Both the position numbers and the translations under genes were made by a program. Source: Nematopogon swammerdamellus (taxonomy: Eukaryota; Arthropoda; Insecta; Lepidoptera; Adelidae). From it: 64,000 nt of DNA. This document shows positions 11,520 to 22,109 of the stretch, piece by piece; positions within the stretch are counted from its first letter, which is position 1; each line of letters opens with the position of its first letter. The notes under the pieces are model-generated. The model had not been told where the DNA came from. It saw nothing but the letters and a program-made list of their open reading frames with translations, and searched no databases. The stretch is from contig OX336345.1 of the NCBI GenBank assembly GCA_946902875.1, forward strand, positions 5,053,395-5,117,394. The letters run 5' to 3'.

Positions 11520-12344
11520 TTATGTATAAGCACAAAGTTACTTTAATGCGTACATGATTAAATAACAAAGACATTTTAACAAACAAACATTTCTATATTT
11601 AACTCTGCTTTTAAAACGGATTTTTTTTTATATTACGTCCTTTTGTAAACAATAAGGTATATGGGTATACCTAACTAGACCACAATTCTCAAACTACTTC
11701 TCAAGACAACGCAACAAGTGGGACAAGCAGCAGACTTGCATCGTAAAAAGTGCTGACCATTAAGGCTGTTGGCACCTGCAGCTTAAGTCAGTGTGGTCTG
11801 AAACTGAAACGCTCGTAAAACTCAAGAGTTGCAGAGAAAATATTTCCCCTTAGTAGCATAGTAAAGTGTCGTTTCAAATTCGACTTTATGTCACGACAAT
11901 ATGGCACACGTTCGATTGTAGATTCAGCAAAACCGATACGTTGAAATTTAAACCTTATTCCATTAGCATGAACGTAAATTTCATCTTTTCATTTTCGTAT
12001 CTCAACTTTTCACGATTAAACTATGACCTCTTTTCTATAGGTACAATTTTACTCTGTAGGCAAATGCGCCTGCGTCCTCAATTTTGACTATAACTGCGAA
12101 GGAATATTATAAATTATGAATGGATCACAACATCGTCGCTTGGAATTTTTTATTTATTTTTGTATTTACGAAAACCAGTGTGGTTGATTCCCGGCAAGCG
12201 AGAAACTCTACCAATAGATTTGCGAACTATAATTCAGCTTGTTAATAATACGACGTTTGAGGACTCCCAGGGTGAAAGTATCGAGAAAAGCACTCACAGG
12301 TAGATAATTCCACATCACAGCAGCAGCAGTGCGAGAGAGGAACT
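11520..12344. other. No recognised feature
   Basis: AT-rich, with short frames only (for example 73 codons at 11866-12087) and no motif. Confidence 0.4.
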
Positions 12345-12735
12345 ACAACCATTGACCCTGTTTTATCGGTACTACCTTGGGTACTACTATGGCCGCTGCT
12401 CTGACGAAATTGCTTCCCTTATCCCTTCTCCTCCTGTTCGCCTTCGCCAAAGCCGCCATACTCTCACGGAACACCCCTTTGTAGTGGACAGAAGAGTTCT
12501 TCGAACAGCACGATTCCCTAAATCGTTCTTGTGCCGCACTGCAAAGGTGTGGAACGGCTTCCGGGGAATATCCTTCCCCACTCCTGCAATCCACGGATCT
12601 TCAAATAGCGGGTTAATAGCCTTCCCCCAGCGACATTAGTCCACCTCCAAGCCGGACTGCGGCACCTTCTCGGGGGGTGAAATTGGTTGCGCCTGAGGCT
12701 TCGACCTCGGGCACGGCCACCTAGTTCGGAAGCAA
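12345..12735 (+). pseudogene. LINE ORF2 C-terminus and 3' UTR
   Basis: From 12352 the frame reads LTLFYRYYLG, then GRCSDEIASLIPSPPVRLRQ, and later FPKSFLCRTAKVWNG, the C-terminal block (F-Y-R-Y-Y, C-S-x-E, A-x-V-W-N) of a LINE reverse transcriptase protein. The segment after WNG has lost the expected frame. The 3' UTR follows (ACCTTCTCGGGGGGTGAAAT, CTAGTTCGGAAGCAATAATA) and ends in an A-rich tail at about 12735. A homologous copy in the opposite orientation lies at 29.08-29.46 kb, and a UTR-only piece at 13.02 kb. Clade not determined. Truncated at the 5' side. Confidence 0.7.
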
Positions 12736-13023
12736 TAATAAAAAAACAATGGCCAATCACAACATTTTCTTGATGGAAAAGGCTGATCTGCTGGACTAAA
12801 TAACTGCCCTTGTAATCAAAAACTTTTTTTTCGTTTAACAAGACCTTGCGCATTATATGTTTAATTATGTTTTCGGGATCACATCAAATTGTATAGAATG
12901 ATATCTGTTTTTGTAATCGACAGAAGAATTCTTTTGTCGCCCTCCAAAGACGCCAAATGGGCTTTTGGGGATTCTCTTTCCCTTCTCTGGTAGGATATTA
13001 TAAAGGATCTATAATAATATTTA

Positions 13024-13115
13024 CCCAGGAACTGGAACCTTCTCGGGGGTGAAATTAGCTGTGCCTAGGGCTCCGATCTCGAGGAGTCACCCAGTTCGGG
13101 TGCGATTAAAAGTTA
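13024..13115 (+). repeat. LINE 3' UTR fragment
   Basis: ACCTTCTCGGGGGTGAAATT, then CCCAGTTCGGGTGCGATTAA, a second copy of the 3' UTR ending at 12.73 kb. Confidence 0.6.
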
Positions 13116-13204
13116 ATTTTAAAATAATGGACGTACACCTAATACACGTTGCCTGCTGGTGTAAATTTTACATTTCAGCCTAAATGATCACTTAAGCGAT
13201 ATAG

Positions 13205-13335
13205 GTACTTTCTCTAAGAAAGTAAGTTACTAAGGGAGAGGCCCAAGGCTGAGTCACGTTCACATAAACGATATTATACTCTGTCTTTAAGAAAGAAGTC
13301 ACCAAGGGCGACGCCGAAGCCCGAGCTGCATTCCG
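13205..13335 (-). repeat. 68-bp satellite, two degenerate units
   Basis: AAGAAAGTAAGTTACTAAGG then GAGGCCCAAGGCTGAGTCAC, and again AAGAAAGAAGTCACCAAGGG with GACGCCGAAGCCCGAGCTGC: two diverged monomers in minus orientation. Confidence 0.65.
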
Positions 13336-14165
13336 GTATTTCGCCGCCGGCCTGTGGCGGCAGCATTGCCGTTTCGCTGCAAGAGCACTGCCGCATGGTA
13401 CGATGTCACCTTAAAAAACCTAGTCTTTTAGCTATCATTATTAATGCTGTCATCCTTTCTAACTGCGAATAAAGTGAAGAAACAACAAGTAAAACATTTT
13501 ATCGACGCTGCCGGAAACATTAAACCCTCTTCAATCCCTCAAGATAACAAGAAAACAAATAAACTTTTACTCTCCTCTGCGCATTTTTACGAGCTATCAA
13601 CTTATTTGTCGTCCCTTATCACGAACTCATTAAGATAAGTATAAATACCAAACAGCGATATATATGTGCCAGATACCGATATTTATTAGGCTTTTCCGAG
13701 AGGAATGACGCTTCGAAGGAAAAGCTCGGGCCGTCAAATTGCGTTCGATCGTATTACATAGTTACTGCACAATAAAAATGGCACTAAAAAGAAATTAACG
13801 AAGAAAGCTGCCGGGAGCAGAATATAAAGCGCGATATTTTGCCATCTTATCGAGATTAAATAGATAGATAAATAGGCAGTCCTTACAAACACCATTAAAT
13901 TCTCTCACGTGCACAATGTCTCACACCCTCACACACATACACACAAAGACACATCCTGACTCAAATACTGTTGTAAGTACTAGTTGTAAGTACTTAGGTA
14001 ATTTTATTCTAATTTTGTTTTTTGTTATATTTCGTTTATTTGTTTTGTTTATTCTTTAATGTGGATATTTTTTTTTTATTATGAATAGCTAGAATAGATG
14101 CACGCATTATATTCTACTCGAACTGAACCCGTAACATAAAAAATTAAAACTGTACTACCCGCTGT
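13336..14165. other. No recognised gene
   Basis: A 64-codon ATG frame at 13444-13638 has no known motif. The remainder is AT-rich. Confidence 0.35.
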
Positions 14166-14169
14166 CCTC

Positions 14170-14606
14170 TGCAGCACATTACAGCAAGGGCAAGGCTGAA
14201 AGCCGAGCTACGTTCAGGAAGACTATAAACCTTCTCGAAGAAAGTAAGTAACAAAGGGCGAGGCCGAAGGCCGAGCTGCGTTCAGGAAGACGATAAACCT
14301 TCTCGAAGAAAGTAAGTAACAAAGGGCGAGGCGGAAGGCCGAGCTGCGTTCAGGAAGACAATAAACCTTCTCGAAGAAAGTAAGTAGCTGAGGGCGAGGC
14401 CGAAGGTCGCGCTGCGTTCAGGAATACTATAAACCTTCTCGAAGAAAGTAAGTAACAAAGGGCGAGGCCGAAAGCCGAGCTGCGTTCAGGAAGACGATAA
14501 ACATTCTGGAAGAAAGTAAGTAGCTGAGGGCGAGACCGAAGGCCGAGCTGCGTTCAGGAAGACTATAACCCTTCTCGAAGAAAGTAAGTAACAAAGGGCG
14601 AGGCCG
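14170..14606 (-). repeat. 68-bp satellite array, about six units
   Basis: Regular 68-bp monomers (GAAGACTATAAACCTTCTCG, AAGAAAGTAAGTAACAAAGG, GCGAGGCCGAAGGCCGAGCT) in minus orientation. It stops inside a monomer at 14606, where an unrelated 240-bp repeat begins. Confidence 0.9.
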
Positions 14607-14617
14607 TTAAGTTAAGG

Positions 14618-15160
14618 GTGGATTTAACGAAAACGCTGAAACACGTTCTTTATTTCATACCAAAAGCCTACATATGAATCGTCATATGCCTAACTTGAGA
14701 AATGATGAGTTCCCCATACAATCGTTCATCCCCTATTTCACCCCCTTAAGGGTTGTCTTTTGAGACAAAAGGTAGCCTATGTCCTTCCTCAGGATGCAAT
14801 TCATATCCGTACAAAATTTTATAAAATCCTAAAATGTAATTTTGAAATCATCCCCTATTTTAATTTAAGGGTTCATTTAACGAAAACGCTGAAACACGTT
14901 CTTTATTTCATACCAAACGCCTAAATATGAATCATTATATCCCTAACTTGAGAAATTCTAGGTTCCCCATACAAACTTTCATCCCCTATTTCACCCCCTT
15001 AAGGGTTGTTTTTTGAGACAAAAGGTAGCCTATGTCCTTCCTCAGGATCCAATTCATCTCCGTGAAATATTTTATCGAAATCTGTTCAGCGGTTTAGGCG
15101 CGAAAAGGTAGCAGAAAGACAGACAGACAACAGAGTTACTTTCGAATTTATAATATTGAT
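14618..15160 (+). repeat. Tandem pair of 240-bp repeats with retroelement-like tail
   Basis: Two direct copies, beginning near 14630 and 14873, share TTTAACGAAAACGCTGAAAC, CCCTATTTCACCCCCTTAAG and GACAAAAGGTAGCCTATGTC. The second continues into TCTGTTCAGCGGTTTAGGCG and AGACAGACAGACAACAGAG, ending TTCGAATTTATAATATTGAT. Such endings are seen at the 3' side of lepidopteran RTE-like or related repeats. No coding capacity. Confidence 0.75.
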
Positions 15161-15900
15161 ATGGATATGGATACAATAATACACAAATAATCAAAATAAC
15201 TATATGTTATTTTTTCCACTTATCTTTTGGATGACGAGATTAAGGAAGAATTAAGCCAAGGCAATGGTAGTGCAGACATTAGGACAGTAATCGCAGCAGC
15301 GAGCTGGCGGGGACTTAATACAAGATTACGACTGCAGCAGAAAGTGACGATGGGACATTACCTTATTCCTTTAAATTACATAATGTACAATTCTCAGTAC
15401 AGCCTGCGTTATGCTGTCGATTAATTCCTCTCGAATTATAAAAGAATTTCACTCAGCCGAGTACTTAAAGAAAATCCTCTGGTCCGGAACAAACTGCTTT
15501 TCAATTAACAGAATATGAAAGTTTACTTTACGAAAGCAAACTTGGCTTTTTATACCTCTTGCCATATTTCTAACTAGATAAAAGCGTTCATTCTTCTCAC
15601 TTAATATAAACAAGAGTTGCGTTGGCGGGGGAGGGGATGGTGGGGGCTGGCCATCAGCGAGGGAATCGTCCGCTTCGCTGCCGTAGAAAACTTTCAGGAA
15701 AGACCTGCAAAAGTCCGCGAGCGATCTTACACCGTAAGCGTCTGAAAAGTAGGACAATTCTCGTCTGCCCGGCGCGAGGATGCTAAACAACTCCGCAATA
15801 AAGTAGTACGCAGGTAAATATTATACTCAGCTCTCCACTTGCTAATTAGAAGCCTTATCTTGCTAGAGTCGGCAAAAACAACGGCACTTCAGGTAAGTTT
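15161..15900. other. No supported gene
   Basis: A 113-codon minus-strand open stretch (15449-15790) has a less AT-rich first half and a proline-rich run (PPPSPPPPTQ), but no known domain and no ATG at its start. A good donor-like CAG/GTAAGT occurs at 15891 on the plus strand with no exon I can define. Confidence 0.3.
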
Positions 15901-15904
15901 GTTG

Positions 15905-16030
15905 CTGAGAACATTCAATTCAAGCGGCGGGTTGCCAAGTTGTCTGGGCGTCTTCGCCTTCTCTTGCGAGAGGTCAGGGGTTCGAATCCGGTCGGCGTGT
16001 ATCAATGTGTTTTTTCTGATGGAAAATTTT
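15905..16030 (+). mobile_element. tRNA-derived SINE
   Basis: GTTGCCAAGTTGTCTGGGCG resembles a pol III A box, and GGGGTTCGAATCCGGTC near 15975 contains a perfect B box. CGGCGTGTATCAATGTG and a T run follow, as at 11.2 kb. I see no cloverleaf with a paired acceptor stem, so this is a SINE rather than a tRNA gene. Confidence 0.6.
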
Positions 16031-16079
16031 GCGTGCATACCTGCTGTTTCGCCGTTGGGAACCGGTGTAAAACCTTAGG

Positions 16080-16300
16080 TCTTTTCCCTTGCTAACTTGG
16101 TACTGGATGTAAGATGGCCGCATATCAGCCTCGGCTGTGTTCTCCTCTAGTCCAGTATATCCCGCAATCCAGGGAAGTTTCCGGTATGGCACCTACCTTT
16201 TCGGAGGTGATATTGGCTGGTCGGAGCATGCGCTTTGGCCCCTCCGACTCAGCCAACCATACGGGATTACATACAAAAAAATATATGTTTTGTAGAGGTA
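16080..16300 (+). repeat. Dispersed repeat shared with 28.98-29.08 kb
   Basis: CAATCCAGGGAAGTTTCCGG, TATGGCACCTACCTT and GGCTGGTCGGAGCATGCGCT match the minus strand at 28985-29082 closely. It is probably the 3' UTR of a LINE, since the second copy abuts one. Confidence 0.55.
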
Positions 16301-18004
16301 TCCTGAACGCGAGTGGGGTAGTGGTGGACGATCTGAGCATGTCCAGCAGTGGAGGCATACACTCTGACTGACTGACTGACCTAGTAAGGGGCAAGGGAAG
16401 GGAGCTACAACACAGTATTGCACAGATTCCAAAAGGTGAAGCAGCAGGTTGTAGGTGAGCACGTAATGTTTTTCTAAAAAAACTAATTTGGTGCACGTCG
16501 TCGGTCGGATTCCAACTTCGGACCCTGAGAGCAAGGGTCCAAGCCAAGAATCCGCATACAAGTGCAATACGCGGCGGTAAATAATGCTCGTCGGGCCTTT
16601 GGAGAGAGACCTGCGAGTAAGTGCGACAGAAACAACGCTCTATGGGAACCGGCAAGAGTTAAGAGCGCTCGGGGAAAAATGTGGGCGTAAGCTCGCCATG
16701 TGTCGGTGCGGGATAGACTCGTGCGTTAGACTATAGAAGAGATAACCCCATAATTTTCGCCGAGCTCTTAAGCCTCTACCACTCGGCTCAACTGTACCGT
16801 GGATTGATGCAGACTTATGAAAAGATAAAGATCAGTATAGGGAATGTTCTAGGTTTTCAATCTTCAGTATTATCTTTAGTGAACCTAGACGTTGAAACAG
16901 CATGTTTTATAACTGCGCTCGATAGAAAAAAAAATACAATTATTCCTCTATTTTTATTTCTATTGTAAAAATATAAAGAAATAATGAATATTTTTTTATA
17001 ATTTTTCTCCAAATACAATTTTATATTCTTTAGTGAAGCACGATTTGAAAAATTCATAATGCTCAAATATTTCATACTTATTAAAATAAAAACGATTTGC
17101 GCGCTATTCGCATTCGCTTTGTTTTAAAATATCGTAAGCGCCTTGTGACGATTCCGTCCCGCTGGTCCCGCTCTAGTAAAGAGGAAACGGGGGGCGGCGC
17201 CCCTGTCCCCGCTCCCCATTCCGCCGAGCGCATGACGTCACTATGAGTGGAAGAGGCTTAACTCGTGCCGCTACCTGTACAACCGGAATGTCTCTCTCCA
17301 AAGCCCGAAGCGTATTATTTAACGCCGAGTACTGTACTGAATTGTTATTTTTGCTAACGCTACGGAAGAGGAAGCTCCTTATGGCCCAGCGCCTCGTCTC
17401 ACTTATAATTAGTTGCAAGTTATTGTTCCGAAAAATATTTCAACATTATCTCGCGCCGGCAAAGAGAAACGCCTTATCGTGTCGAGTATCGGGCGAGCTG
17501 CGGCCACGCCTAATTTCATTTCGGTCCTTCGCTGTTTTGACATAATTACTGGTTCTGTTTAAACAAAGTAAAAAAAAAAGATAATCTAGCAAGGCGAGGT
17601 TTACATTGGAAAAACTTAATCAAAATATGTTCATTGAACTTTTTAAAATTTTGCAAAAGGTACAGCTTAACGTCGTAGGCGTTCTCCTCCAGCCAACCTT
17701 TGGGTTAACATGAATGAGTGTAGAGTGGCAGAGAATAAATATAAGAATGATGTAGATTTACAATTTCAACAAATTACACACACACCATAATATAAATAAA
17801 TAGATAAAAATATAATATGAATACATACAAATATATGCACGAATAGTATATATAGAGAAAACGAACATTTAATGGGCTGGACTTAAATACAGCGCTGAAG
17901 TAGAGTTAAGTGAAATCTTCACTCGATTCAGCATATGCCAGTACCTTTATTTCATCTCTGTAATTGTTTAAATGTGTGTTGTTAACTAAAGTAATACTGA
18001 ACGG
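16301..18004. other. No confident gene
   Basis: A minus-strand frame of 176 codons (16125-16655) overlaps the repeat above and has no motif. A 100-codon ATG frame at 17243-17545 lies in GC-richer DNA just after TGACGTCA (17233-17240); it begins MSGRG, but nothing after that resembles a histone or any family I know. The rest is AT-rich. Confidence 0.3.
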
Positions 18005-18148
18005 GAAAAATATAAAAACCGCCTTCAAAAATGTATGAAATGAAAAAAAATCGAACCCTAGAGTTGAAGGCGGTCGGTGATTTTTGCTTGCTTTAGGGTT
18101 CGATTTTTTTTTATTTCATACATTTTGTAAGGCGGTTTTTATATTTTG
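18005..18148. repeat. Foldback element, about 50-bp arms
   Basis: Left arm ATAAAAACCGCCTTCAAAAA to AAATCGAACCCTA (about 18007-18061); right arm TTTAGGGTTCGATTTTTTTT to AAGGCGGTTTTTATATTTT (about 18096-18148), complementary apart from small differences. The loop itself contains TTGAAGGCGGT, which can also pair with the left arm. Confidence 0.75.
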
Positions 18149-18269
18149 TTAAATAGTTTTTTATTTCACAGTTTTTTTTAGTACTATTTTACTAAAAAAA
18201 ACTAGCTTTCCAATCCGATCTTGACTAAATTAAAATGAAACCACACGGGAAGCACCAGATTTTAAATAA

Positions 18270-18382
18270 AAAAAGAATTTTCAAAATCGGTTCACCCAGT
18301 CGAAAGTTATGAGGGGACAAACAATAAAAAAAATACAGTCGAATTGAGAACCTCCTCCTTTTTTGAAGTCGGTTAAAAATAA
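18270..18382 (+). repeat. Dispersed repeat 3' end
   Basis: AAATCGGTTCACCCAGTCGA, then GTCGAATTGAGAACCTCCTC and GAAGTCGGTTAAAAA. The last part recurs at 9.3 kb. It is a common kind of non-coding repeat terminus. Confidence 0.45.
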
Positions 18383-18771
18383 ATATTTCTTATTCCTTAA
18401 GCAAAACATCTGTACGATGCGGCTCGAGAACTACTCAATAAATTCACGTTTGGTTTCCAGTGACGATTTCTGCCACATCTAAGGATGGGTTAGAATATTT
18501 TTTGATGAGGAGTAGAGCCGCGAGAACAGCTTGACATCTATGTATATTTTTATGTAAACTTTTTTTTATTTGACTGCAGCTGGTTTTTACGTTACAAGAA
18601 AAAGTTGATCCACCGATTTACGCGAAAGAAAACGGGCGTATTCACAAGAGCGTGTAATTTAATAGTCTCTCAGAAACATAAGAAGACTATACTTTCCGGA
18701 CGTCACTCTAAAATTTAATTATTTAATTAGGGAAAAATTCTAGGAGGCCATTTACAATTATGTTAATTGCT

Positions 18772-19188
18772 TTTTAGGGTTCCGTATCGGTCGTACGGGA
18801 CCCTATTATTAAGCTTACGCCGTCTGTCTGTCTGTATGCCTGTCTGTCCGTCCGTCTGTCCGAGGGCTGGTATCTCTTGAACCGTAATAGGTAGCCCGTT
18901 GAAATTTTCACAGAATACACAGATTATGTGCTATTGCCGATATAACAACAAATAAGAAAATTAAGAATTTTTTTTCAAAAATCGCGGGGGTTACCATACA
19001 AGAAACTAAAAAGTCTATGTGCGCCATCTACCGAAAAGAGTATGAAGCATTTTAACTAATCATGAATTTTAGTCAAAATTTCGAAACATTTCATAAAACA
19101 CGCCATAGATGGCGTGAGTTGCGCTGACCGTGACATGGCGATACGGATCCCTCGGTGCGCGAGTTCGACTCGCACGTGGCCGGTTTTT
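18772..19188 (+). repeat. Family L SINE-like repeat, full length
   Basis: Starts TTTTAGGGTTCCGTATCGGT, passes a (GTCTGTCT)n stretch and TTGAACCGTAATAGGTAGCC, and ends GGTGCGCGAGTTCGACTCGC then ACGTGGCCGGTTTTT. The same 415-bp layout is found at 60.2 kb and, reversed, at 42.9 kb. The GTTCGACTC end resembles a B box but lies at the 3' side, so pol III transcription is not implied. Confidence 0.85.
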
Positions 19189-19540
19189 AGGGTTTATTAT
19201 GCAGCGACGATGATCGCGGGACCTTTATAAAATAGGCCCGGTGTCTGTCCGTCTGTCTGTCACATGCGAGGCGTTCACTCCGGAACGTAAAGCTAAATAA
19301 ATTTAAACAAAATTTATTTTAGTCCTTGCGGCATGAAAACTATTTGAAGTTTATATCTTAAAAATAGTTATTGAGAAAACAGCATTCTTGTGGACATATG
19401 TTGTATAGGTGTATGTATAGGCGGCGCGGAGGTGCGCTGCGCACTCGCTGTGGGTGCAAGATGAAAATGGCTACGGACTACCGACGGAACCCTGTTTGTG
19501 AAAAACGTTCGCACTTAACAGGTTTTTTATCGTAATTACG
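19189..19540 (+). repeat. Diverged family L-like repeat
   Basis: Begins at the end of the full copy with AGGGTTTATTATGCAGCGAC and a GTCTGTCCGTCTGTCTGTC run, and ends CGGAACCCTG, then CGCACTTAACAGGTTTTTTA: the same plan with different internal sequence. Confidence 0.45.
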
Positions 19541-19764
19541 TTTAATTAATTTTATAATTTCATCTGTACTTACATATTATAAGATCTAACGACTGCCGCC
19601 TGTCTGTGTGTATGTACGTATGTATGTATTTATGAATTTTCGTTTATATATAGGTAACTCGACTCAACCTATTTACTTGCGGTTTTGTCAATGTAATGCC
19701 ACATTTATCCACCAGGTCATAGGTTATACATATATAGCATATTACGCCATTATTCAAACATTGA

Positions 19765-20290
19765 TGAACCCAACTCGGCCTTCGGCCTCGCCCTTTGTGA
19801 ATTTGTTCAAGATAAATACAGTTTACCCGAATGCCGCTCGCCGTTGGCCTCACAGTTAGTGACTTACTTTGGTTGAGAGAGAGTATATCGTTTACGCGAA
19901 CGCAGCTTGGCCTCCGGCCTCAACCTTGACCGACTTGCTTTCTGCGAGAAAGTAGAATAGAAATAGAATAGAAATGCTTTATTGCACACAAAAACACAGA
20001 GATACACAAGACCGAAGATAACATACAGAAGAAGAATAGAAGCTAACAATAATTCACACAGAAAAAAGAGAACAGTAGCGTGCAAAGGCGGACTTATCAC
20101 TTTAAGTGATTATGTATATTATATATATGAAATGATTATATAAAGTATATATGTATATTATATCGTTTACATGAATGCAGTTCGGCGTTTTCGAGAAAGT
20201 GTACCCGTCTTTAACTTAAACGCATTCGGCCTCGCGCTTACTGAGTTGTGGTTTTCGAGAAACTATATTATTTACCTGAACGCGACAGAG
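19765..20290 (+). repeat. 68-bp satellite, degenerate, interrupted
   Basis: Cores ACTCGGCCTTCGGCCTCGCC (19773), CCGCTCGCCGTTGGCCTCAC, GCAGCTTGGCCTCCGGCCTC and GCATTCGGCCTCGCG with diverged spacers. A LINE 3' end is inserted in reverse at 19962-20105 (AAAGTAG/AATAGAAATAG), dating the satellite as older. Confidence 0.65.
19962..20105 (-). mobile_element. LINE 3' end inserted in satellite
   Basis: Reverse complement of GATAAGTCCGCCTTTGCAC to TGTGTGCAATAAAGCATTTC with an (ATTCT)n-type tail, as at 40.9-41.07 kb on the plus strand. Confidence 0.65.
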
Positions 20291-20573
20291 GATAAACGTT
20301 AGGTATACAGAATCGATCGTTTCTTACCATAAATATTTGCGTTTATATCCGATTTTCTATTAAACCGACGTTAACCCGAGCAGAGCCTCAGGCGCAGATA
20401 GTAATTTCACATACTAACGTATTTACCTACAGTTACCCAACATAATATGTAATTTGTCTGGTTAGTTTTAATTGTGTGATAGGCATTAAGTTGTCAGTTC
20501 AATTGTTGTCAATCCTAAAAGTAGCAAAATAAAGACGAATTAGGTAAGTGAAGCAATTATATATTTATGGGCG

Positions 20574-20640
20574 TCGATAGACACCTTATGGGTGGCTCGG
20601 CGCCATAATTAGTCGCGCTTTCAATAATAAATAAAAATTT
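20574..20640 (+). repeat. LINE 3' UTR fragment
   Basis: GGGCGTCGATAGACACCTTA and GGGTGGCTCGGCGCC match the reverse complement of 42245-42290, the 3' end of a LINE. Confidence 0.5.
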
Positions 20641-20894
20641 TACGTCAAATAATGCATTATGAAACTACTTAATGCAGTAAGTATTTTCAACATCACCTTC
20701 TGTACTTTATCATATTTTATTTAGATTGCCGAATGTGTAATAAGTAATTTTCAGTGCATAGCCCTCCTCAGCCAAACCTGTGAGTGAGCCAGCCCCATAT
20801 CCTTTTATCGGAGGTATTCAAAGAGGGTCTTAAGTTTTCAACCGGCAGGACCCTTTAAGCCTACTTACGGACAGAGGCGTATCTTCACCATCAG

Positions 20895-20966
20895 TGTGCC
20901 CTACTGTATTAACGGACTCTCAAACTTCCAAAGGTTGACTGGAAGAAATATCTATAATGGGATAAG
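20895..20966 (+). repeat. LINE 3' end fragment
   Basis: CTCAAACTTCCAAAGGTTGA, then GGAAGAAATATCTATAATGG, matching 1725-1770. It is cut at GGATAAGT by the adjoining family A repeat. Confidence 0.5.
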
Positions 20967-20967
20967 T

Positions 20968-21320
20968 TTTTTTTTATAGAAAGCCGACACTGTTGGCTAC
21001 TGAATGTTCTATCTCACGAAGTCCGTTTGGCTCTGGTTGTAGTAGTGACGTGTATTGATAAGCGCGCTTGTGTGTGTGTTGTGTGCGTGGACCGCGTCGC
21101 GATCGTGAATGAGCGCTCTCGAGGTTACGCACACTAAAGCAATGTGCATGTGCACGCCTGACAACATTCGTAGCCAAACGGACTTCGTGAGATAGAATAT
21201 CTGTACCTCACCTACAATATCTGTTATGTCAGCCCATAACACCTTGGTGAACTAAGTGCCATGTCAGTGTTACCCTTTGGTCGTACCAGCTACACTGAAA
21301 TGGACGTTTTGTTCAGTGCG
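20968..21320 (-). repeat. Family A SINE-like repeat, interrupted
   Basis: Reads TTTTTTATAGAAAGCCGACA, CTGTTGGCTAC, then after a 191-bp insertion CTCACCTACAATATCTGTTA and TGTCAGCCCATAACACC through to GCGGTGGTACC. Orientation is minus (A-tail at the left). Confidence 0.75.
21007..21197. mobile_element. Short MITE nested in a family A copy
   Basis: The ends TTCTATCTCACGAAGTCCGT (21007 on) and the exact reverse complement ending at 21197 form 26-bp perfect inverted repeats. The host repeat resumes on the right. The junction bases (ACTGAATG left, TATCTGTAC right) do not give a clear target duplication, so the superfamily is open. Confidence 0.75.
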
Positions 21321-21837
21321 GTGGTACCTAACCTAACCGTACCTATATAAAATATAACAAAGCCTATGACAAAAATAATGCAACTTGCTAGGTTTGGGGT
21401 AGGACATCAAGAGGGGAAGGGGGGAAGAAATTGTTGTAAGGAAAATGTGAACAAATAATACATATCGTTTTATGAATTAAATTATTACTGAAACTACCTC
21501 ATATCCAAACTATCTTCGTTCATCGCCCCTAATTTTTCACCAGCCTCCCAATGTCGCCCCATCCAAATACGCCGCTGCGAATCTCCTCTTTCCTTACGCC
21601 ATAACCGTAAATATGAAACTGAAAACCCGCCGGAGGCTTACTGGGAAACGCAGCGGGATTAGCCGCCTATGCGGAGGCTGTGCGGCGGAGGTTGCGGCGG
21701 AGTTGTGGGAAAGTGCTCACTGATAGTGGTTCTGGCCTTTTCCTTTGTATGGGTGTACAAAGGAAATATGCCGCGAATGTCTACAGTGCATAAGAGAATT
21801 CAATGCTTGTTGGAGAAAATAGCTGAATAAGTATGGT

Positions 21838-22035
21838 ATTATAATAAATCTGTAAGGGATAGTCATGGAGTAAGTTTCTTTGTTTCATGAGATACTGTGT
21901 TTGAAGACTCTATGTATGATACTAAAACTAAATTGACGATTTTTAGAAATATTTTCTGTATGTATGTATGTTCCTCCATAACTCTTAAACCGATCATCCG
22001 AATTCGATGAAAATTTTAAAAGTTTAAAACTAATT
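21838..22035 (+). mobile_element. Helitron-like family C, 3'-truncated
   Basis: TATAATAAATCTGTAAGGGA, TAGTCATGGAGTAAGTTTCT and ACTAAATTGACGATTTTTAG match the copies at 40.38 and 46.24 kb, which go on to a CTAGT terminus. Here similarity stops at GATGAAAATTTTAAAAG. Confidence 0.6.
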
Positions 22036-22109
22036 AAATTAAAATATGTTAATTAGTTTTATTTGATTGTTTAGTTATTGTCTGAAATAAACGATAATAA
22101 ATAAATAAT

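Noticed and set aside
14200..14600. GTAAGT sites as real splice donors
   Set aside because: They are part of every satellite monomer; no exon is linked to them.
15960..15990. tRNA gene from a perfect B box
   Set aside because: No complementary acceptor stem or anticodon arm could be drawn, and a related copy at 11.2 kb is clearly a decayed repeat.
16125..16655. 176-codon minus-strand frame as a gene
   Set aside because: Overlaps a dispersed repeat found again at 29.0 kb, and shows no motif.
17243..17260. MSGRG start suggesting a histone
   Set aside because: Only the first five residues agree; no histone fold sequence follows.
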